Of a DNA stretch of 64,000 nt, positions 1 through 8,775 are shown one piece after another. The notes beneath the pieces were generated by a model, which did no database searches, was not told the origin of the DNA, and saw only the letters and a program-made list of their open reading frames with translations. Each line of letters begins with the position of its first letter. The stretch's first letter is position 1. Both the position numbers and the translations under genes were made by a program. Origin of the DNA: Gemmatimonadaceae bacterium (lineage in GTDB: Bacteria; Gemmatimonadota; Gemmatimonadetes; Gemmatimonadales; Gemmatimonadaceae). The stretch lies in NCBI GenBank assembly GCA_036504815.1, contig DASXUN010000021.1, positions 372,001-436,000 on the forward strand, in the 5' to 3' direction.

Positions 1-2
1 TG

Positions 3-656
3 GCCGACCTCAGCACCGTCTGGGTGGAAGGCGAGGTCTTTGAGCAGGACATGGCGAACGTGCGCACGGGCCAGTCGGTGCACGCCGATTTCGACGCGCT
101 CACCGGCCGGCACCTGATGGGACGGATCTCGTACATCTATCCCACGCTCGACCCCCAGACCCGCACCGTGCGCGTGCGCGTCGTGCTGGCCAACCCCGGC
201 CTGCAGCTCAAGCCGGGGATGTATGCCACCCTCCTGATTGCGGGCACCGCACGCCCTCGGGTGCTGACCGTGCCGCGCACGGCGGTGCTCTCGACCGGCG
301 AACGCAGCATCGTCTTCGTGCGCGACACGTCGGGTCATCTCACGCCGCGTGAAGTGGCGCTGGGCGCATCCAACGACGAGCGCGTCGAGATCCTGCGCGG
401 ACTCGAAGCGGGAGAAACCGTGGTGTCTTCGGCGACGTTCCTCGTCGACGCGGAATCGAACCTTGGCACGGCGCTTGGCGGCATGGGCAACATGCCGGGC
501 ATGGAGATGACGACACCGCCCAAGCGGCTCGACGCGGCGCCATCGGCCACCAAGCCGCCCGGCACCGCGCCCACGAAGACGAAGGATCCGATGGCCGATA
601 TGCCGGGAATGGAAGGCATGGATCACTCGGCGCACACCGCTCCCAAGAAGCCCTGA
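3..656 (+). CDS. cusB: CusB-type RND periplasmic adaptor, C-terminal part (5' truncated by window)
   Basis: This is the C-terminal 217 residues of a membrane-fusion (periplasmic adaptor) subunit of a heavy-metal RND efflux pump. The reading frame is open to the window edge, so the true start lies upstream. The segment opens with a DLSTVWVEGEVFEQD-like strand typical of the adaptor beta-barrel and membrane-proximal domains of CusB proteins. The last ~60 residues form a low-complexity tail rich in Met with a His pair (MGNMPGMEM, MADMPGMEGMDHSAH), as expected for Cu(I)/Ag(I) binding. It sits 10 bp upstream of the CusA-like pump gene, so the two are almost certainly co-transcribed. The family role is to dock the inner-membrane pump to the outer-membrane channel and deliver periplasmic metal; Cu/Ag as substrate is inferred from the tail and from CusA. 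Confidence 0.9.
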   Translation, partial: ADLSTVWVEGEVFEQDMANVRTGQSVHADFDALTGRHLMGRISYIYPTLDPQTRTVRVRVVLANPGLQLKPGMYATLLIAGTARPRVLTVPRTAVLSTGERSIVFVRDTSGHLTPREVALGASNDERVEILRGLEAGETVVSSATFLVDAESNLGTALGGMGNMPGMEMTTPPKRLDAAPSATKPPGTAPTKTKDPMADMPGMEGMDHSAHTAPKKP

Positions 657-666
657 GGCGACGACC

Positions 667-3600
667 ATGCTCAAGCGCATCATCGAGTGGGCGGTCGCCA
701 ACCGGCTGATCGTCGTGCTCTTCACCATCGCCGCGGCCATCGGCGGTGTGATTGCCATCCAGCGCACGCCGCTGGAGGCGCTCCCCGACCTGTCGGACGT
801 GCAGGTCATCGTGCAAGCCGATTACAACGAGCAGGCGCCGCGGATCGTCGAGGACCAGGTCACGTACCCCATCGCCGCGGAGATGCTGAAGGTGCCCGGC
901 GCGCATGCGGTGCGCGGGTACTCGTTCTTCGGCGTCTCGTTCGTCTACATCATCTTCGACGACGGCACCGACCTGTACTGGGCGCGGTCGCGCGTGCTCG
1001 AGTACCTGAATGGCATCAAGGGGAAGCTGCCGGCGACGGTGACCCCGACGCTTGGCCCCGACGCGACGGGTCTCGGCTGGGTCTATCAGTACGCACTGGA
1101 GGACACGACCGGACGGCTCAACCTCGCCGAGCTGCGAAGTGTGCAGGACTGGTACCTGCGCTACGCGCTGACCGCCGTGCCTGGCGTCTCGGAGGTGGCG
1201 AGCATCGGCGGCTACGAGAAGCAATACCAGGTGGACATCGATCCGGCGAAGCTGCTGGCCTTCGGCATCCCGGTGACGCGCGTGATGGCGGCGCTGCAGA
1301 ACGCGAACAACGATGTCGGCGCCATGACCATGGAGCTCTCGGAGCGCGAGTACATGGTGCGCGGCCTCGGATACCTGAAGTCGATTGCCGACATCGAGAA
1401 CGTCGTGGTCGGGGCGACGCGCGACGGCACGCCCATTCGCGTGCACGAGCTGGGGCGCGTGAGCGTGGGGCCGGCCATTCGACGCGGCGTGGCGGAACTG
1501 GACGGGCGCGGTGATGCCGTGGGCGGCATCGTGGTGATGCGCTTCGGCCAGAACGCGCTGACTACCATCCAGAACGTGAAGGCAAAGCTCGCGAGCGTGC
1601 AGAAGGGCCTGCCGCCGGGGGTCATCGTGCGCCCCGTCTACGATCGCAGCTCGCTGATCGAGCAGGCCATCGAGACACTCAAGGGGAAACTGTTCGAGGA
1701 GTCCGTGATCGTCGCGCTCGTCTGCGTGCTCTTCCTGTTCCATGCGCAGTCGGCGCTGGTGGCCATCCTCACGCTGCCGATCGGCATCCTGATGGCGTTC
1801 ATCGCGATGCGGTGGGTTGGTGTCAATGCCGACATCATGTCGCTCGGCGGCATCGCCATTGCCATCGGCGCCATGATCGATGGTGCCATCGTGATGATCG
1901 AGAACATGCACAAGCACCTTGAGCGGGCGGTGGAGGCGAGGGAAGGTCCGTCGGTGGGCGGCCAACGCCCCGCGTCCTTCAACTCGTCGGTGCTCACGAC
2001 GGCCGAACGGTGGCAGGTGGTCGTGGAGAGTTCCAAGGAAGTCGGGCCGGCGCTCTTCTTTTCGCTGCTCATCATCACCGTGGCGTTCCTGCCCGTCTTC
2101 AGCCTCGAGGGACAGGAAGGACGGATGTTCCGGCCGCTCGCGTTCACCAAGACGTTTTCCATGGCCGCCGCCAGCCTGCTCTCGGTGACGCTCGTGCCGG
2201 TCGCGATGGGATTGTTCATCCGCGGCCGGATCTTCCGGGAGCGGGCGAATCCGCTCAACCGCGCGCTGATCCGGCTCTATCGCCCGGTCATCGACTTCGT
2301 GCTGCATCGCCGCGGGCCGGTGATCGTGGCGGGCATGGTGACGCTCATCGTGACCTGGGTGCCGTGGACGCGCATCGGCAGCGAGTTCATGCCGGTGCTG
2401 GAGGAAGGCACGATCCTCTTCATGCCCACGACGCTTCCGGGCATTCCGGTGGCGCGCGCCCGCGAACTCCTGAAGCAGCAGGATTCGGTGCTCAAGAGCT
2501 TCCCGGAAGTGGAGCACGTGTGGGGCAAGTCGGGCCGCGCCAACACGGCCACCGACCCGGCGGGTTTCGACATGATCGAGACCACCATCTCCCTGAAGCC
2601 GAAGGACCAGTGGCGTCCGGGACTGACGTACGACGGGCTCGTGGCGGCCATGGACTCGGCTGTCCGCATGCCCGGCGTGACCAATGCGTGGACCATGCCC
2701 ATCAAGGGGCGCATCGATATGCTCGCCACCGGCATTCGCACGCCGGTGGGCATCAAGGTGTTCGGTCCGGACCTGGGCGAGCTGGAGCGCATCGGGAAGG
2801 AGATCGAACAGGCCGTGCAGATGGTGCCGGGGACGCGCAGCGTGTTCGCCGAACGTGCGGTGTCCGGCTATTACCTGGACATCGACATCGATCGCGCGGC
2901 CGCGGCACGTCACGGCGTGAACATCGCCGACGTGCAGGCGGTGATCGCCACCGCGATCGGCGGCATGACCATCACGCAGACGGTGGAAGGACGTGAGCGC
3001 TACGGCGTGCGCGTGCGCTATCCGCAGGAACTGCGCGAAACGCCCGAGCAGCTCGCGTCGGTGCTGGTGCCGATGAACCACGATGCCGGCGCACCGGCGT
3101 CGCTGGGTGGTGGCGGGGCCATGGGTGGCTCGGCGATGGGCGGTTCGGTGATGTCCGCTGGCACGGCGCAGATTCCGCTCGGGCAGCTCGCCACGATCAA
3201 GCAGGTGGCCGGGCCGATGGTGGTGCGCACCGAGGGCGCGATGCCCACGGCGTGGGTCTACGTGGACGTGGCCGGCCGCGACATCGGCAGCTATGTGGCC
3301 GACGCCCGGCGAATGGTCGACGACATGGTGAAGCTGGCGCCCGGCTACTCCATCGTGTGGAGCGGCCAGTACGAGTACATGCAGCGGGCCAAGGAGACGA
3401 TGAAGCTCGTGATTCCCGCGACGCTCGCCATCATCTTCCTCCTGCTCTACTTCAACTTCAAGAGCGTCGGCGAGACGCTGATCGTGATGCTCTCGCTGCC
3501 GTTTGCGCTGGTCGGCGGCATCTGGTTCATCTGGGCGCTGGGCTACAACTGGTCGGTGGCGGTCGCCATCGGCTTCATCGCGCTCGCCGGCGTCGCCGCG

Positions 3601-3927
3601 GAAACCGGGGTGGTGATGCTCATCTACCTTGACCACGCGTGGAAGGCGCAGATGGCGCGGGTCGGCCGTCCGACGCTGGGCGACTTGTACCAGGCCGTCA
3701 TCGAAGGGGCGGTGGAGCGTGTGCGGCCCAAGATGATGACCGTGTGCGCAATCATGGCCGGCCTGCTGCCGATCCTGTGGGGCAACGGGACGGGCGCCAG
3801 CGTGATGAAGCGCATCGCCGCGCCGATGGTCGGCGGCATGCTCTCGAGCACCGTGCTGACGCTCGTCGTGATCCCGGCCGTCTACTCGCTGTGGAAGGAA
3901 CGCACCATCAACACGTCCGCGGAGTGA
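667..3927 (+). CDS. cusA: CusA-type Cu(I)/Ag(I) RND efflux pump
   Basis: This is a full-length (1086 aa) inner-membrane heavy-metal RND transporter that drives proton-coupled metal export. The intramembrane proton-relay segment reads AIGAMIDGAIVMIENMHK, close to the CusA rather than the CzcA subtype. Three methionines at residues 586, 636 and 685 (FMPTTLPG, FDMIETTI, RIDMLATG) match the spacing and context of the E. coli CusA metal-site methionines 573/623/672, which supports Cu(I)/Ag(I) as substrate. Odd: around residues 803-832 there is a Gly/Met-rich insertion (LGGGGAMGGSAMGGSVMSAG) in the second periplasmic loop. The start ATG follows the adaptor stop by 10 bp. It is flanked by the adaptor gene and a DUF411 gene, giving a copper-handling operon; no regulator is in view. 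Confidence 0.95.
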   Translation: MLKRIIEWAVANRLIVVLFTIAAAIGGVIAIQRTPLEALPDLSDVQVIVQADYNEQAPRIVEDQVTYPIAAEMLKVPGAHAVRGYSFFGVSFVYIIFDDGTDLYWARSRVLEYLNGIKGKLPATVTPTLGPDATGLGWVYQYALEDTTGRLNLAELRSVQDWYLRYALTAVPGVSEVASIGGYEKQYQVDIDPAKLLAFGIPVTRVMAALQNANNDVGAMTMELSEREYMVRGLGYLKSIADIENVVVGATRDGTPIRVHELGRVSVGPAIRRGVAELDGRGDAVGGIVVMRFGQNALTTIQNVKAKLASVQKGLPPGVIVRPVYDRSSLIEQAIETLKGKLFEESVIVALVCVLFLFHAQSALVAILTLPIGILMAFIAMRWVGVNADIMSLGGIAIAIGAMIDGAIVMIENMHKHLERAVEAREGPSVGGQRPASFNSSVLTTAERWQVVVESSKEVGPALFFSLLIITVAFLPVFSLEGQEGRMFRPLAFTKTFSMAAASLLSVTLVPVAMGLFIRGRIFRERANPLNRALIRLYRPVIDFVLHRRGPVIVAGMVTLIVTWVPWTRIGSEFMPVLEEGTILFMPTTLPGIPVARARELLKQQDSVLKSFPEVEHVWGKSGRANTATDPAGFDMIETTISLKPKDQWRPGLTYDGLVAAMDSAVRMPGVTNAWTMPIKGRIDMLATGIRTPVGIKVFGPDLGELERIGKEIEQAVQMVPGTRSVFAERAVSGYYLDIDIDRAAAARHGVNIADVQAVIATAIGGMTITQTVEGRERYGVRVRYPQELRETPEQLASVLVPMNHDAGAPASLGGGGAMGGSAMGGSVMSAGTAQIPLGQLATIKQVAGPMVVRTEGAMPTAWVYVDVAGRDIGSYVADARRMVDDMVKLAPGYSIVWSGQYEYMQRAKETMKLVIPATLAIIFLLLYFNFKSVGETLIVMLSLPFALVGGIWFIWALGYNWSVAVAIGFIALAGVAAETGVVMLIYLDHAWKAQMARVGRPTLGDLYQAVIEGAVERVRPKMMTVCAIMAGLLPILWGNGTGASVMKRIAAPMVGGMLSSTVLTLVVIPAVYSLWKERTINTSAE

Positions 3928-4009
3928 GCGGCGCGGACACCAAAACCCTGAGGCATGCCACGGTGGCGTGCCCGACATCGACGCCGGCTGCGGCCGGCAT
4001 GGAGCAGAT

Positions 4010-4501
4010 ATGACGGATGGGACTCGCACCACACCATTGCTTTCGCGTCGTCAGTGGATCGGCATCACCGCCGGTGGCGTGGCGACGTTCGCGGCGGTCT
4101 TTGCGTTCCGGCGCGTCGGAGGCGCGGCCGACGCCACGCAACTGACTCTTCACACCACAAAGGACTGTCCGTGCTGCCACAAGTGGGCGGCACATCTCGA
4201 GAGCAACGGCTTCCGCGTGCGGACCAACCTGGTGGACGACCTGACGCCGGTGAAGCGTTCGCTTGGCGTGCCGCCCGAGCTGGAATCGTGCCACAGCGCG
4301 GAGATCGGGGGATATGTCGTGGAAGGGCATGTCCCCGCCGACCAGTTGAAGCGCTTTCTCGCCGAGGGGTCCTCCGAACGCGGCCTCGCGGTGCCGGGCA
4401 TGCCGGGGGGGTCGCCGGGGATGGAGAGCGATCCCAAGGTGCCGTACGAGGTGCTGGCCTTCCGCGCGGACGGCACCACGCGGGTGTTCGCGCGCGTCTA
4501 G
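4010..4501 (+). CDS. DUF411 metal-binding protein with N-terminal export signal
   Basis: This 163-aa protein has an N-terminal SRRQWIGITAGGVATF segment that looks like a (possibly twin-arginine) export signal, followed by a DUF411 domain. The key motif is TTKDCPCCHKW near residue 50, with a further Cys in ESCHSAEIGGYVVEGHVP. DUF411 proteins commonly sit in copper-resistance loci and are thought to bind Cu in the periplasm. ATG 4010 is preferred over an upstream GTG at 3968 because GGAG lies 5 nt before it and the signal peptide then begins near the N-terminus. The gene lies 82 bp after cusA on the same strand and is followed by a strong hairpin at 4520-4560, so it is probably the last gene of the copper operon. 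Confidence 0.85.
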   Translation: MTDGTRTTPLLSRRQWIGITAGGVATFAAVFAFRRVGGAADATQLTLHTTKDCPCCHKWAAHLESNGFRVRTNLVDDLTPVKRSLGVPPELESCHSAEIGGYVVEGHVPADQLKRFLAEGSSERGLAVPGMPGGSPGMESDPKVPYEVLAFRADGTTRVFARV

Positions 4502-4519
4502 GCCAGGCTGCCGCACTAT

Positions 4520-4560
4520 CGATCGGTTCGCGTTCGAACTTCTCGAACGCGAACCGATCG
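4520..4560. terminator. Perfect 18-bp inverted repeat between convergent genes
   Basis: The arm CGATCGGTTCGCGTTCGA (4520-4537) is repeated as its exact reverse complement at 4543-4560 with a 5-nt loop. It lies just after the DUF411 stop and 7 bp from the stop of the convergent nuclease gene. A bidirectional terminator is the simplest reading, although the T-run is short (GGTCTTT). Confidence 0.75.
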
Positions 4561-4567
4561 CGGTCTT

Positions 4568-5212
4568 TCATCCGCTGGCTCCACAACGGCGGGCCCGGAA
4601 ATCCACGGGCCGGCACCGAAACGCCCACGCCTGCCAGAATCCCTTCCTCGCCTCGCGCGCGGCGCGTTCCGCCCGCTGCATCCGCTCGAGATAGCGCACG
4701 TTTTCGTAGGCGAGCACCAACGCCCAACCGTTCGCGACCATCCGCTCGTTGATCATCACCGACCCGACCCACGCATAGGCCAGCGTGCGGCCGTAGCGGT
4801 CGGTCGGCGAACGGTCGAGTTCAAGACGCACCGTGGTGCTGGGGCCGGCCAGTGACGCGAGTTGCCTCTTGGCCATCTCCCCCCACGGCTTCTGCGCCAT
4901 TTCGGGTGCGTCGATGAGCAGCAGGCGCACCTGGCGCCCATCGGCGCACGTGAACGAATCGCCATCGGACAGCCGTGCCACGACGCACATGAACGCGCTC
5001 GCGGAAGGCAACGCGCTTGACTCGATAGTCGGCGGCACCGCGGCGAACTGCACGGCGGCCGTCGCTGGTGTGCGGCTGCGGGTGTCACCCCGCGACAGCG
5101 AAGTGTCGAATACGGCCGCGGCCTGTCGCTCGAGCGACGCCTGGCCACATCCCGTGAGGAACATGGCCAGGATCCACGCCATCCGCCGCGCACGCCGCGC
5201 CGTGTGGGTCAT
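4568..5212 (-). CDS. Thermonuclease (SNase-like) lipoprotein
   Basis: Starting at ATG 5212 the protein is 214 aa and begins with a lipoprotein-type signal (MAWILAMFLTGCG), so it is likely exported and lipid-anchored. The C-terminal ~125 residues are a staphylococcal-nuclease-like domain: LSDGDSFTCADG, VRLLLIDAPE (catalytic Arg), WGEMAK (Glu) and DRYGRTLAYAW (second Arg), all in the expected order. The family cleaves DNA and RNA in a Ca-dependent way; extracellular nucleic-acid degradation is the likely role. The start is chosen because it places the signal peptide first and lies 26 bp below the stop of the upstream M20 gene on the same strand, so the two may be co-transcribed. The frame remains open upstream but only overlaps the M20 gene. 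Confidence 0.85.
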   Translation of the reverse strand: MTHTARRARRMAWILAMFLTGCGQASLERQAAAVFDTSLSRGDTRSRTPATAAVQFAAVPPTIESSALPSASAFMCVVARLSDGDSFTCADGRQVRLLLIDAPEMAQKPWGEMAKRQLASLAGPSTTVRLELDRSPTDRYGRTLAYAWVGSVMINERMVANGWALVLAYENVRYLERMQRAERAAREARKGFWQAWAFRCRPVDFRARRCGASG

Positions 5213-5237
5213 TGGTTCACGCCCGTCCCACCCGCGT

Positions 5238-6473
5238 TCAGGGGGCAGTGCCAGCAAGCGCGGCAATGATGCGCAGCGCCCACTGCGGTCCGAGATACCC
5301 TGCCGCGCCGTCATCGTACCATTCATCGTGCGAGTGCGCGCCATTGCCGTCGCCGCCGCCATCAATGGTGATGGCGGGAATGCCAAGTGAAATGGGATAG
5401 TTGGAGTCGGTGCTCGAGGCGCCGATGCTCGGCTTCAGCCCCAACTGCCGGGCCGCCGCGACCGCCGTGCGCACGATGAGTGCCGAGTCGGATTGCGCCC
5501 CGGTCGGCCGAATGCCGATGGTGTCGAGGCGCACCGTGAGTCCCTTGGTCGAGCCGGGCCACCGCGCCAATTCCGCCGCGACGGCATCATCAATGGCCTT
5601 GCGCACCAGCACGTCCACCTTGGCCAGCTCCTCGGCGGATTCGCTGCGCATGTCCACGTCCATCACCGCTTCCATGGCGATGGAGTTCACGGACGTGCCG
5701 CCAGAGACGATGCCGACGTTGAAGGTCGTCTTCGGTGAACGGGGGACCTTGATGTCGCTGATCGTGGCAATGGCGCGTCCCATCGCATGAATGGGGTTCG
5801 GCATGCCGAACGCGCCATAGCTGTGACCGCCGGGGCTGCGGAAGTGGACGTTGTAGCGGTTGCTCCCGACAGCGCGGCTGACGATGTCGTTGCCGGCGCC
5901 GTCCACCGAGATGAAGTAGTCCACCTGTCCCTTGTGCGTCGTGCCAAGCAGGTGACGCGTGCCGCGCAGGTTGCCCGGCCCTTCTTCGCCCACGTTGGCG
6001 ACGAAGATCACGCGCCCCGCAAAGCGGAGCCCCGACTGCTTGACGGCGCGCGCCGTGCTGAGCACCACCGCAAGACCGCGGCAGTCGTCGCCGATGCCGG
6101 CGCCCTTGTACCGCGTGCCGTCACGCGTGACCGCCACGTTGGTCCCCTCGGGGAAGACCGTGTCGAGGTGGCCGGCGATCACGACCGTGGGACCCTTCGA
6201 CACGCCCGCCAGTTCGGCGACCACGTTGCCGACCTGGTCGACATGGGCGTCGGCATAGCCGAGGGCGAGCATCTCCTTCTGGAACGCGAGGCCGCGTGCC
6301 TGCTCCTTGAATGGCGGCGCGGGAATCTCGCAGAGAGCGACCTGCTTCTGCAGCGTCCACGCGTTGTCGGTCTTCAGCTGGGCGAGCGCCCTGGCGAGGG
6401 CGGGGGAGTCGGCAGTCGGCTGTTGCGCGGCGAGCGCGATGGGGGCGAAAAGCAGGAAGGCAGTTCGGCGCAT
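5238..6473 (-). CDS. Exported M20/M28-type metallopeptidase
   Basis: This 411-aa protein begins with a signal peptide (MRRTAFLLFAPIALAAQQ), which places the start at ATG 6473 rather than at the longer frame. The Zn-peptidase motifs are in order: VIAGHLDTVFPEG (first His and Asp), GIGDDCRGLAVVLSTA (bridging Asp), NVGEEGPGN (catalytic Glu plus Zn Glu), and a dimerisation-domain stretch HFRSPGGHSYGAFG. The fold is the M20 di-zinc carboxypeptidase/aminoacylase group; substrate is not predictable. Because it is exported it probably trims peptides in the periplasm. It is divergent from the acyl-CoA ligase gene and lies upstream of the nuclease gene on the same strand. Confidence 0.9.
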   Translation of the reverse strand: MRRTAFLLFAPIALAAQQPTADSPALARALAQLKTDNAWTLQKQVALCEIPAPPFKEQARGLAFQKEMLALGYADAHVDQVGNVVAELAGVSKGPTVVIAGHLDTVFPEGTNVAVTRDGTRYKGAGIGDDCRGLAVVLSTARAVKQSGLRFAGRVIFVANVGEEGPGNLRGTRHLLGTTHKGQVDYFISVDGAGNDIVSRAVGSNRYNVHFRSPGGHSYGAFGMPNPIHAMGRAIATISDIKVPRSPKTTFNVGIVSGGTSVNSIAMEAVMDVDMRSESAEELAKVDVLVRKAIDDAVAAELARWPGSTKGLTVRLDTIGIRPTGAQSDSALIVRTAVAAARQLGLKPSIGASSTDSNYPISLGIPAITIDGGGDGNGAHSHDEWYDDGAAGYLGPQWALRIIAALAGTAP

Positions 6474-6662
6474 GGGTCGGCGGGTGGCGGATGGGAACGA
6501 GAGCGGCGGCGTTGCCATTCAAAGGATAGTCGCCTAGACGCCGGATGATCAGGGGCGCGTCCGGCAGGACCGGGCGCGATGTCCGCCCCGGCGGTGAACC
6601 CCGTGACGCGAACCCGCGACCCTGCCATATTGCCGGGTCGTCCATCCCACCCCTCCGCTCCC

Positions 6663-8363
6663 ATGGTCAATCGTCCCTGGCTCAAGCACTACGATCCCGG
6701 TGTTCCTCACACGATCGGTGAGTACCCGGATCGCACCCTGCTCGACTTCATTGACGACGGGTTGCGCGAGCGCCCCGATGCGCCGGCCCTGCTCTTCAAG
6801 GGGCGCACGATCACCCTGCGGGAACTCGACCAGCTGAGCAACGCCTTCGCGAACACGCTGCTGGGCCTTGGCGTGACCAAGGGCGATCGCGTGGCCCTGC
6901 TGCTGCCCAACTCGCCGCAGTTCTTCATCTGCGAGCTGGGCGCCTGGAAGATCGGCGCCATCGCGGTGCCGCTGAACCCGATCTACACCGACGACGAACT
7001 CGTCGGACCGCTGAAGGACACGGCGCCCAAGGTGGTGGTGACGCTCACGCCGCTCTACGCGCGCGTGAAGTACGTGCAGCCGACGGTCGGCAATCCGCAC
7101 ATCATCGCCACGAGCATCAAGGAGTACCTGCCCACGGCGTCGCGCCTGCTCTTCACCCTGTTCCTGGAGAAGAAGCTCGGGCACCGCATTGCGCTGCAGG
7201 CGGGCGACCACTGGCTGCAGGACCTGCTGGCGAGCCATGCCAGCGTGCCGGGCCCAACGTTCCGTCCAGGCCCGGACGACGACTGCATGATCCTGCTGAG
7301 CGGCGGCACGACGGGTACGCCCAAGGGCGTCCGTGTGCACCACAACGGTCTCGTCAGCACGGGCCTGCAGGTGCGCGCCTGGTTTGCCGACGCGTTCCAC
7401 CCGTGGACGGACGTCTACATGCTGCCGCTGCCGATGTTCCACTCATATGGCGCGTGCGGCGTGCAATCGGTCTGCTTCATCGGGCACAATCCCATTGCCC
7501 TGGTGCCGAACCCGCGCGACCTCGACGACACGGTCAAGACCTTCAAGCAGGTGAAGCCGGCGATCTTCTGCGGGGTGCCAACGCTGTACAACGCGCTCCT
7601 GAACCACGCCGACGTGAAGAACGGCACGGCGCATTTCTCGTCACTGCGCGCCTGCGTATCCGGCGCCGCGCCGCTGCTGGCCGAGACGAAGAAGCGGTTT
7701 GAGGCAGCCACCGGGGCGCGCATCGTCGAAGGGTACGCGCTCACCGAGACGCTCCTCGCCGCAACGATCAATCCGATTCTCGGCGTGCAGAAGCTCGGGT
7801 CGGTGGGAATTCCGTTTCCCGACGTGGACGCCATGATCGTGGATGCCGATGACCCGATGAAGGTGCTCCCGGCGGGACAGGTGGGAGAGATCATCCTGAC
7901 CGGTCGCCAGATCATGCGCGGCTACTGGAACAACCCGGAGGAGACCGCCATCATGCGGCGGGTCGGTCCCGACGGCCGGGAGTGGATCTACAGCGCCGAC
8001 CTCGGCTACATGGACGAAGACGGCTACATCTTCATCGTCGACCGCAAGAAGGACCTCATCAAGCCGGGCGGCATGCAGGTCTGGCCGCGCGAGATCGAGG
8101 AAGTGATCCAGTCGCACCCCGCGGTGGCCGAGGTGGGGGTGCGCGGATTCCCCGATGACTACAAGGGCGAAATCGCCGTGGCCTTCGTGGTGCTGCGCCC
8201 GCACGCGTCGGCGACCGCCGAGGAACTGCGCGCGTACTGCAAGGAGCACCTGGCGTTCTACAAGGTTCCGGGCAAGGTCGTCTTCCGGAAGGACCTGCCC
8301 AAGTCGCTGGTCGGAAAAGTGCTCCGCCGGATGCTCACGCTCGAGGCGGGCGAGGCGACGTAG
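6663..8363 (+). CDS. fadD: Long-chain fatty-acid-CoA ligase (AMP-forming)
   Basis: This 566-aa adenylate-forming enzyme would activate a carboxylic acid, probably a fatty acid, to its CoA thioester via an acyl-AMP. Diagnostic motifs are the AMP-binding loop LLSGGTTGTPKGV, the core motif GYALTETLL, and the hinge region YSADLGYMDEDGYIFIVDRKKDLIK, with the conserved C-terminal Lys in KSLVGKVLRR. ATG 6663 (MVNRPWLKHYDPGVP) is the natural start of the family; the frame continues upstream without domain content. The exact chain-length specificity, and thus the symbol, is inferred by family resemblance. A 10-bp stem hairpin follows at 8390-8416. Confidence 0.88.
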   Translation: MVNRPWLKHYDPGVPHTIGEYPDRTLLDFIDDGLRERPDAPALLFKGRTITLRELDQLSNAFANTLLGLGVTKGDRVALLLPNSPQFFICELGAWKIGAIAVPLNPIYTDDELVGPLKDTAPKVVVTLTPLYARVKYVQPTVGNPHIIATSIKEYLPTASRLLFTLFLEKKLGHRIALQAGDHWLQDLLASHASVPGPTFRPGPDDDCMILLSGGTTGTPKGVRVHHNGLVSTGLQVRAWFADAFHPWTDVYMLPLPMFHSYGACGVQSVCFIGHNPIALVPNPRDLDDTVKTFKQVKPAIFCGVPTLYNALLNHADVKNGTAHFSSLRACVSGAAPLLAETKKRFEAATGARIVEGYALTETLLAATINPILGVQKLGSVGIPFPDVDAMIVDADDPMKVLPAGQVGEIILTGRQIMRGYWNNPEETAIMRRVGPDGREWIYSADLGYMDEDGYIFIVDRKKDLIKPGGMQVWPREIEEVIQSHPAVAEVGVRGFPDDYKGEIAVAFVVLRPHASATAEELRAYCKEHLAFYKVPGKVVFRKDLPKSLVGKVLRRMLTLEAGEAT

Positions 8364-8389
8364 CGCCCGCCGGCACTCCGGAACGCACG

Positions 8390-8416
8390 AACGGCGCGAC
8401 TAGAATTCGCGCCGTT
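8390..8416. terminator. Hairpin between convergent fadD and a small gene
   Basis: AACGGCGCGA (8390-8399) pairs perfectly with TCGCGCCGTT (8407-8416) across a 7-nt loop, followed by TTC on the plus strand. The loop contains the stop codon of the small minus-strand gene. Probably a shared terminator. Confidence 0.6.
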
Positions 8417-8576
8417 TCATTTCCTTGAAGAAGGCCTGATTCTCGAAGTCTTCTTCCGCCCGCTTGGGCGCCGTCTTGTCGTAGGTCTTGCCGAACTCGC
8501 TGCGCGGCTTCACCGGCCCCGCCTTGGCGAGTTTCTTCAGCAGCTTCTGCACTTCGTTGTCGCGCGGATTGGCCAT
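8400..8576 (-). CDS. Small basic hypothetical protein (58 aa)
   Basis: A short frame on the minus strand starts at ATG 8576 (MANPRDNEVQKLLKKLAKAG) and ends EMKRREF at TAG 8400. It is charged, Lys/Glu-rich and probably mostly helical, with no signal peptide or membrane segment. The codons use G/C at third positions as in neighbouring genes, and the frame exactly fills the space between the fadD terminator and the promoter region of the DUF542 gene, which supports its being real. I do not recognise a family. The longer overlapping minus frame here is a shadow. Confidence 0.6.
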   Translation of the reverse strand: MANPRDNEVQKLLKKLAKAGPVKPRSEFGKTYDKTAPKRAEEDFENQAFFKEMKRREF

Positions 8577-8715
8577 GGCACCGGATGGCTGAGGGACGTG
8601 CCTGCAATCTAACCAAAGCGCCCGCCACAGAAATGCCCTTCGGTGGCCTGTGGGACAATGACGGCCGGCGCCTTGGGCCGCCGCGCCGCGACAATCCGTG
8701 GATTCCCCGACAGAT

Positions 8716-8738
8716 AAGTGGTAGATTATATACCACTT
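8716..8738. promoter_or_regulatory. 23-bp NsrR-like palindromic operator
   Basis: AAGTGGTA (8716-8723) and TACCACTT (8731-8738) are perfect inverted arms. Read as an 11-1-11 palindrome, the half-sites AAGTGGTAGAT and AAGTGGTATAT differ at one base. That 23-bp, 11-1-11 layout beginning with AAG is the architecture of sites bound by the NO-sensing Rrf2 protein NsrR. It lies 37 bp before the start of the DUF542 gene, in an AT-rich patch that could carry the -10 element. The assignment to NsrR is inferred; no regulator gene is in the window. Confidence 0.6.
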
Positions 8739-8775
8739 TCTACGTAAGTTCCTACTTCACCTTCTGGAGGACATC

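Noticed and set aside
3953-3973. GGCATGCCAC / GTGGCGTGCC inverted repeat between cusA and the DUF411 gene
   Set aside because: Could be a hairpin but the loop is too short for the full stem and there is no T-run; not called a terminator.
340-4032. 1230-residue minus-strand frame opposite cusB/cusA
   Set aside because: It is a shadow: His/Arg-rich translation without domains, opposite two well-supported genes.
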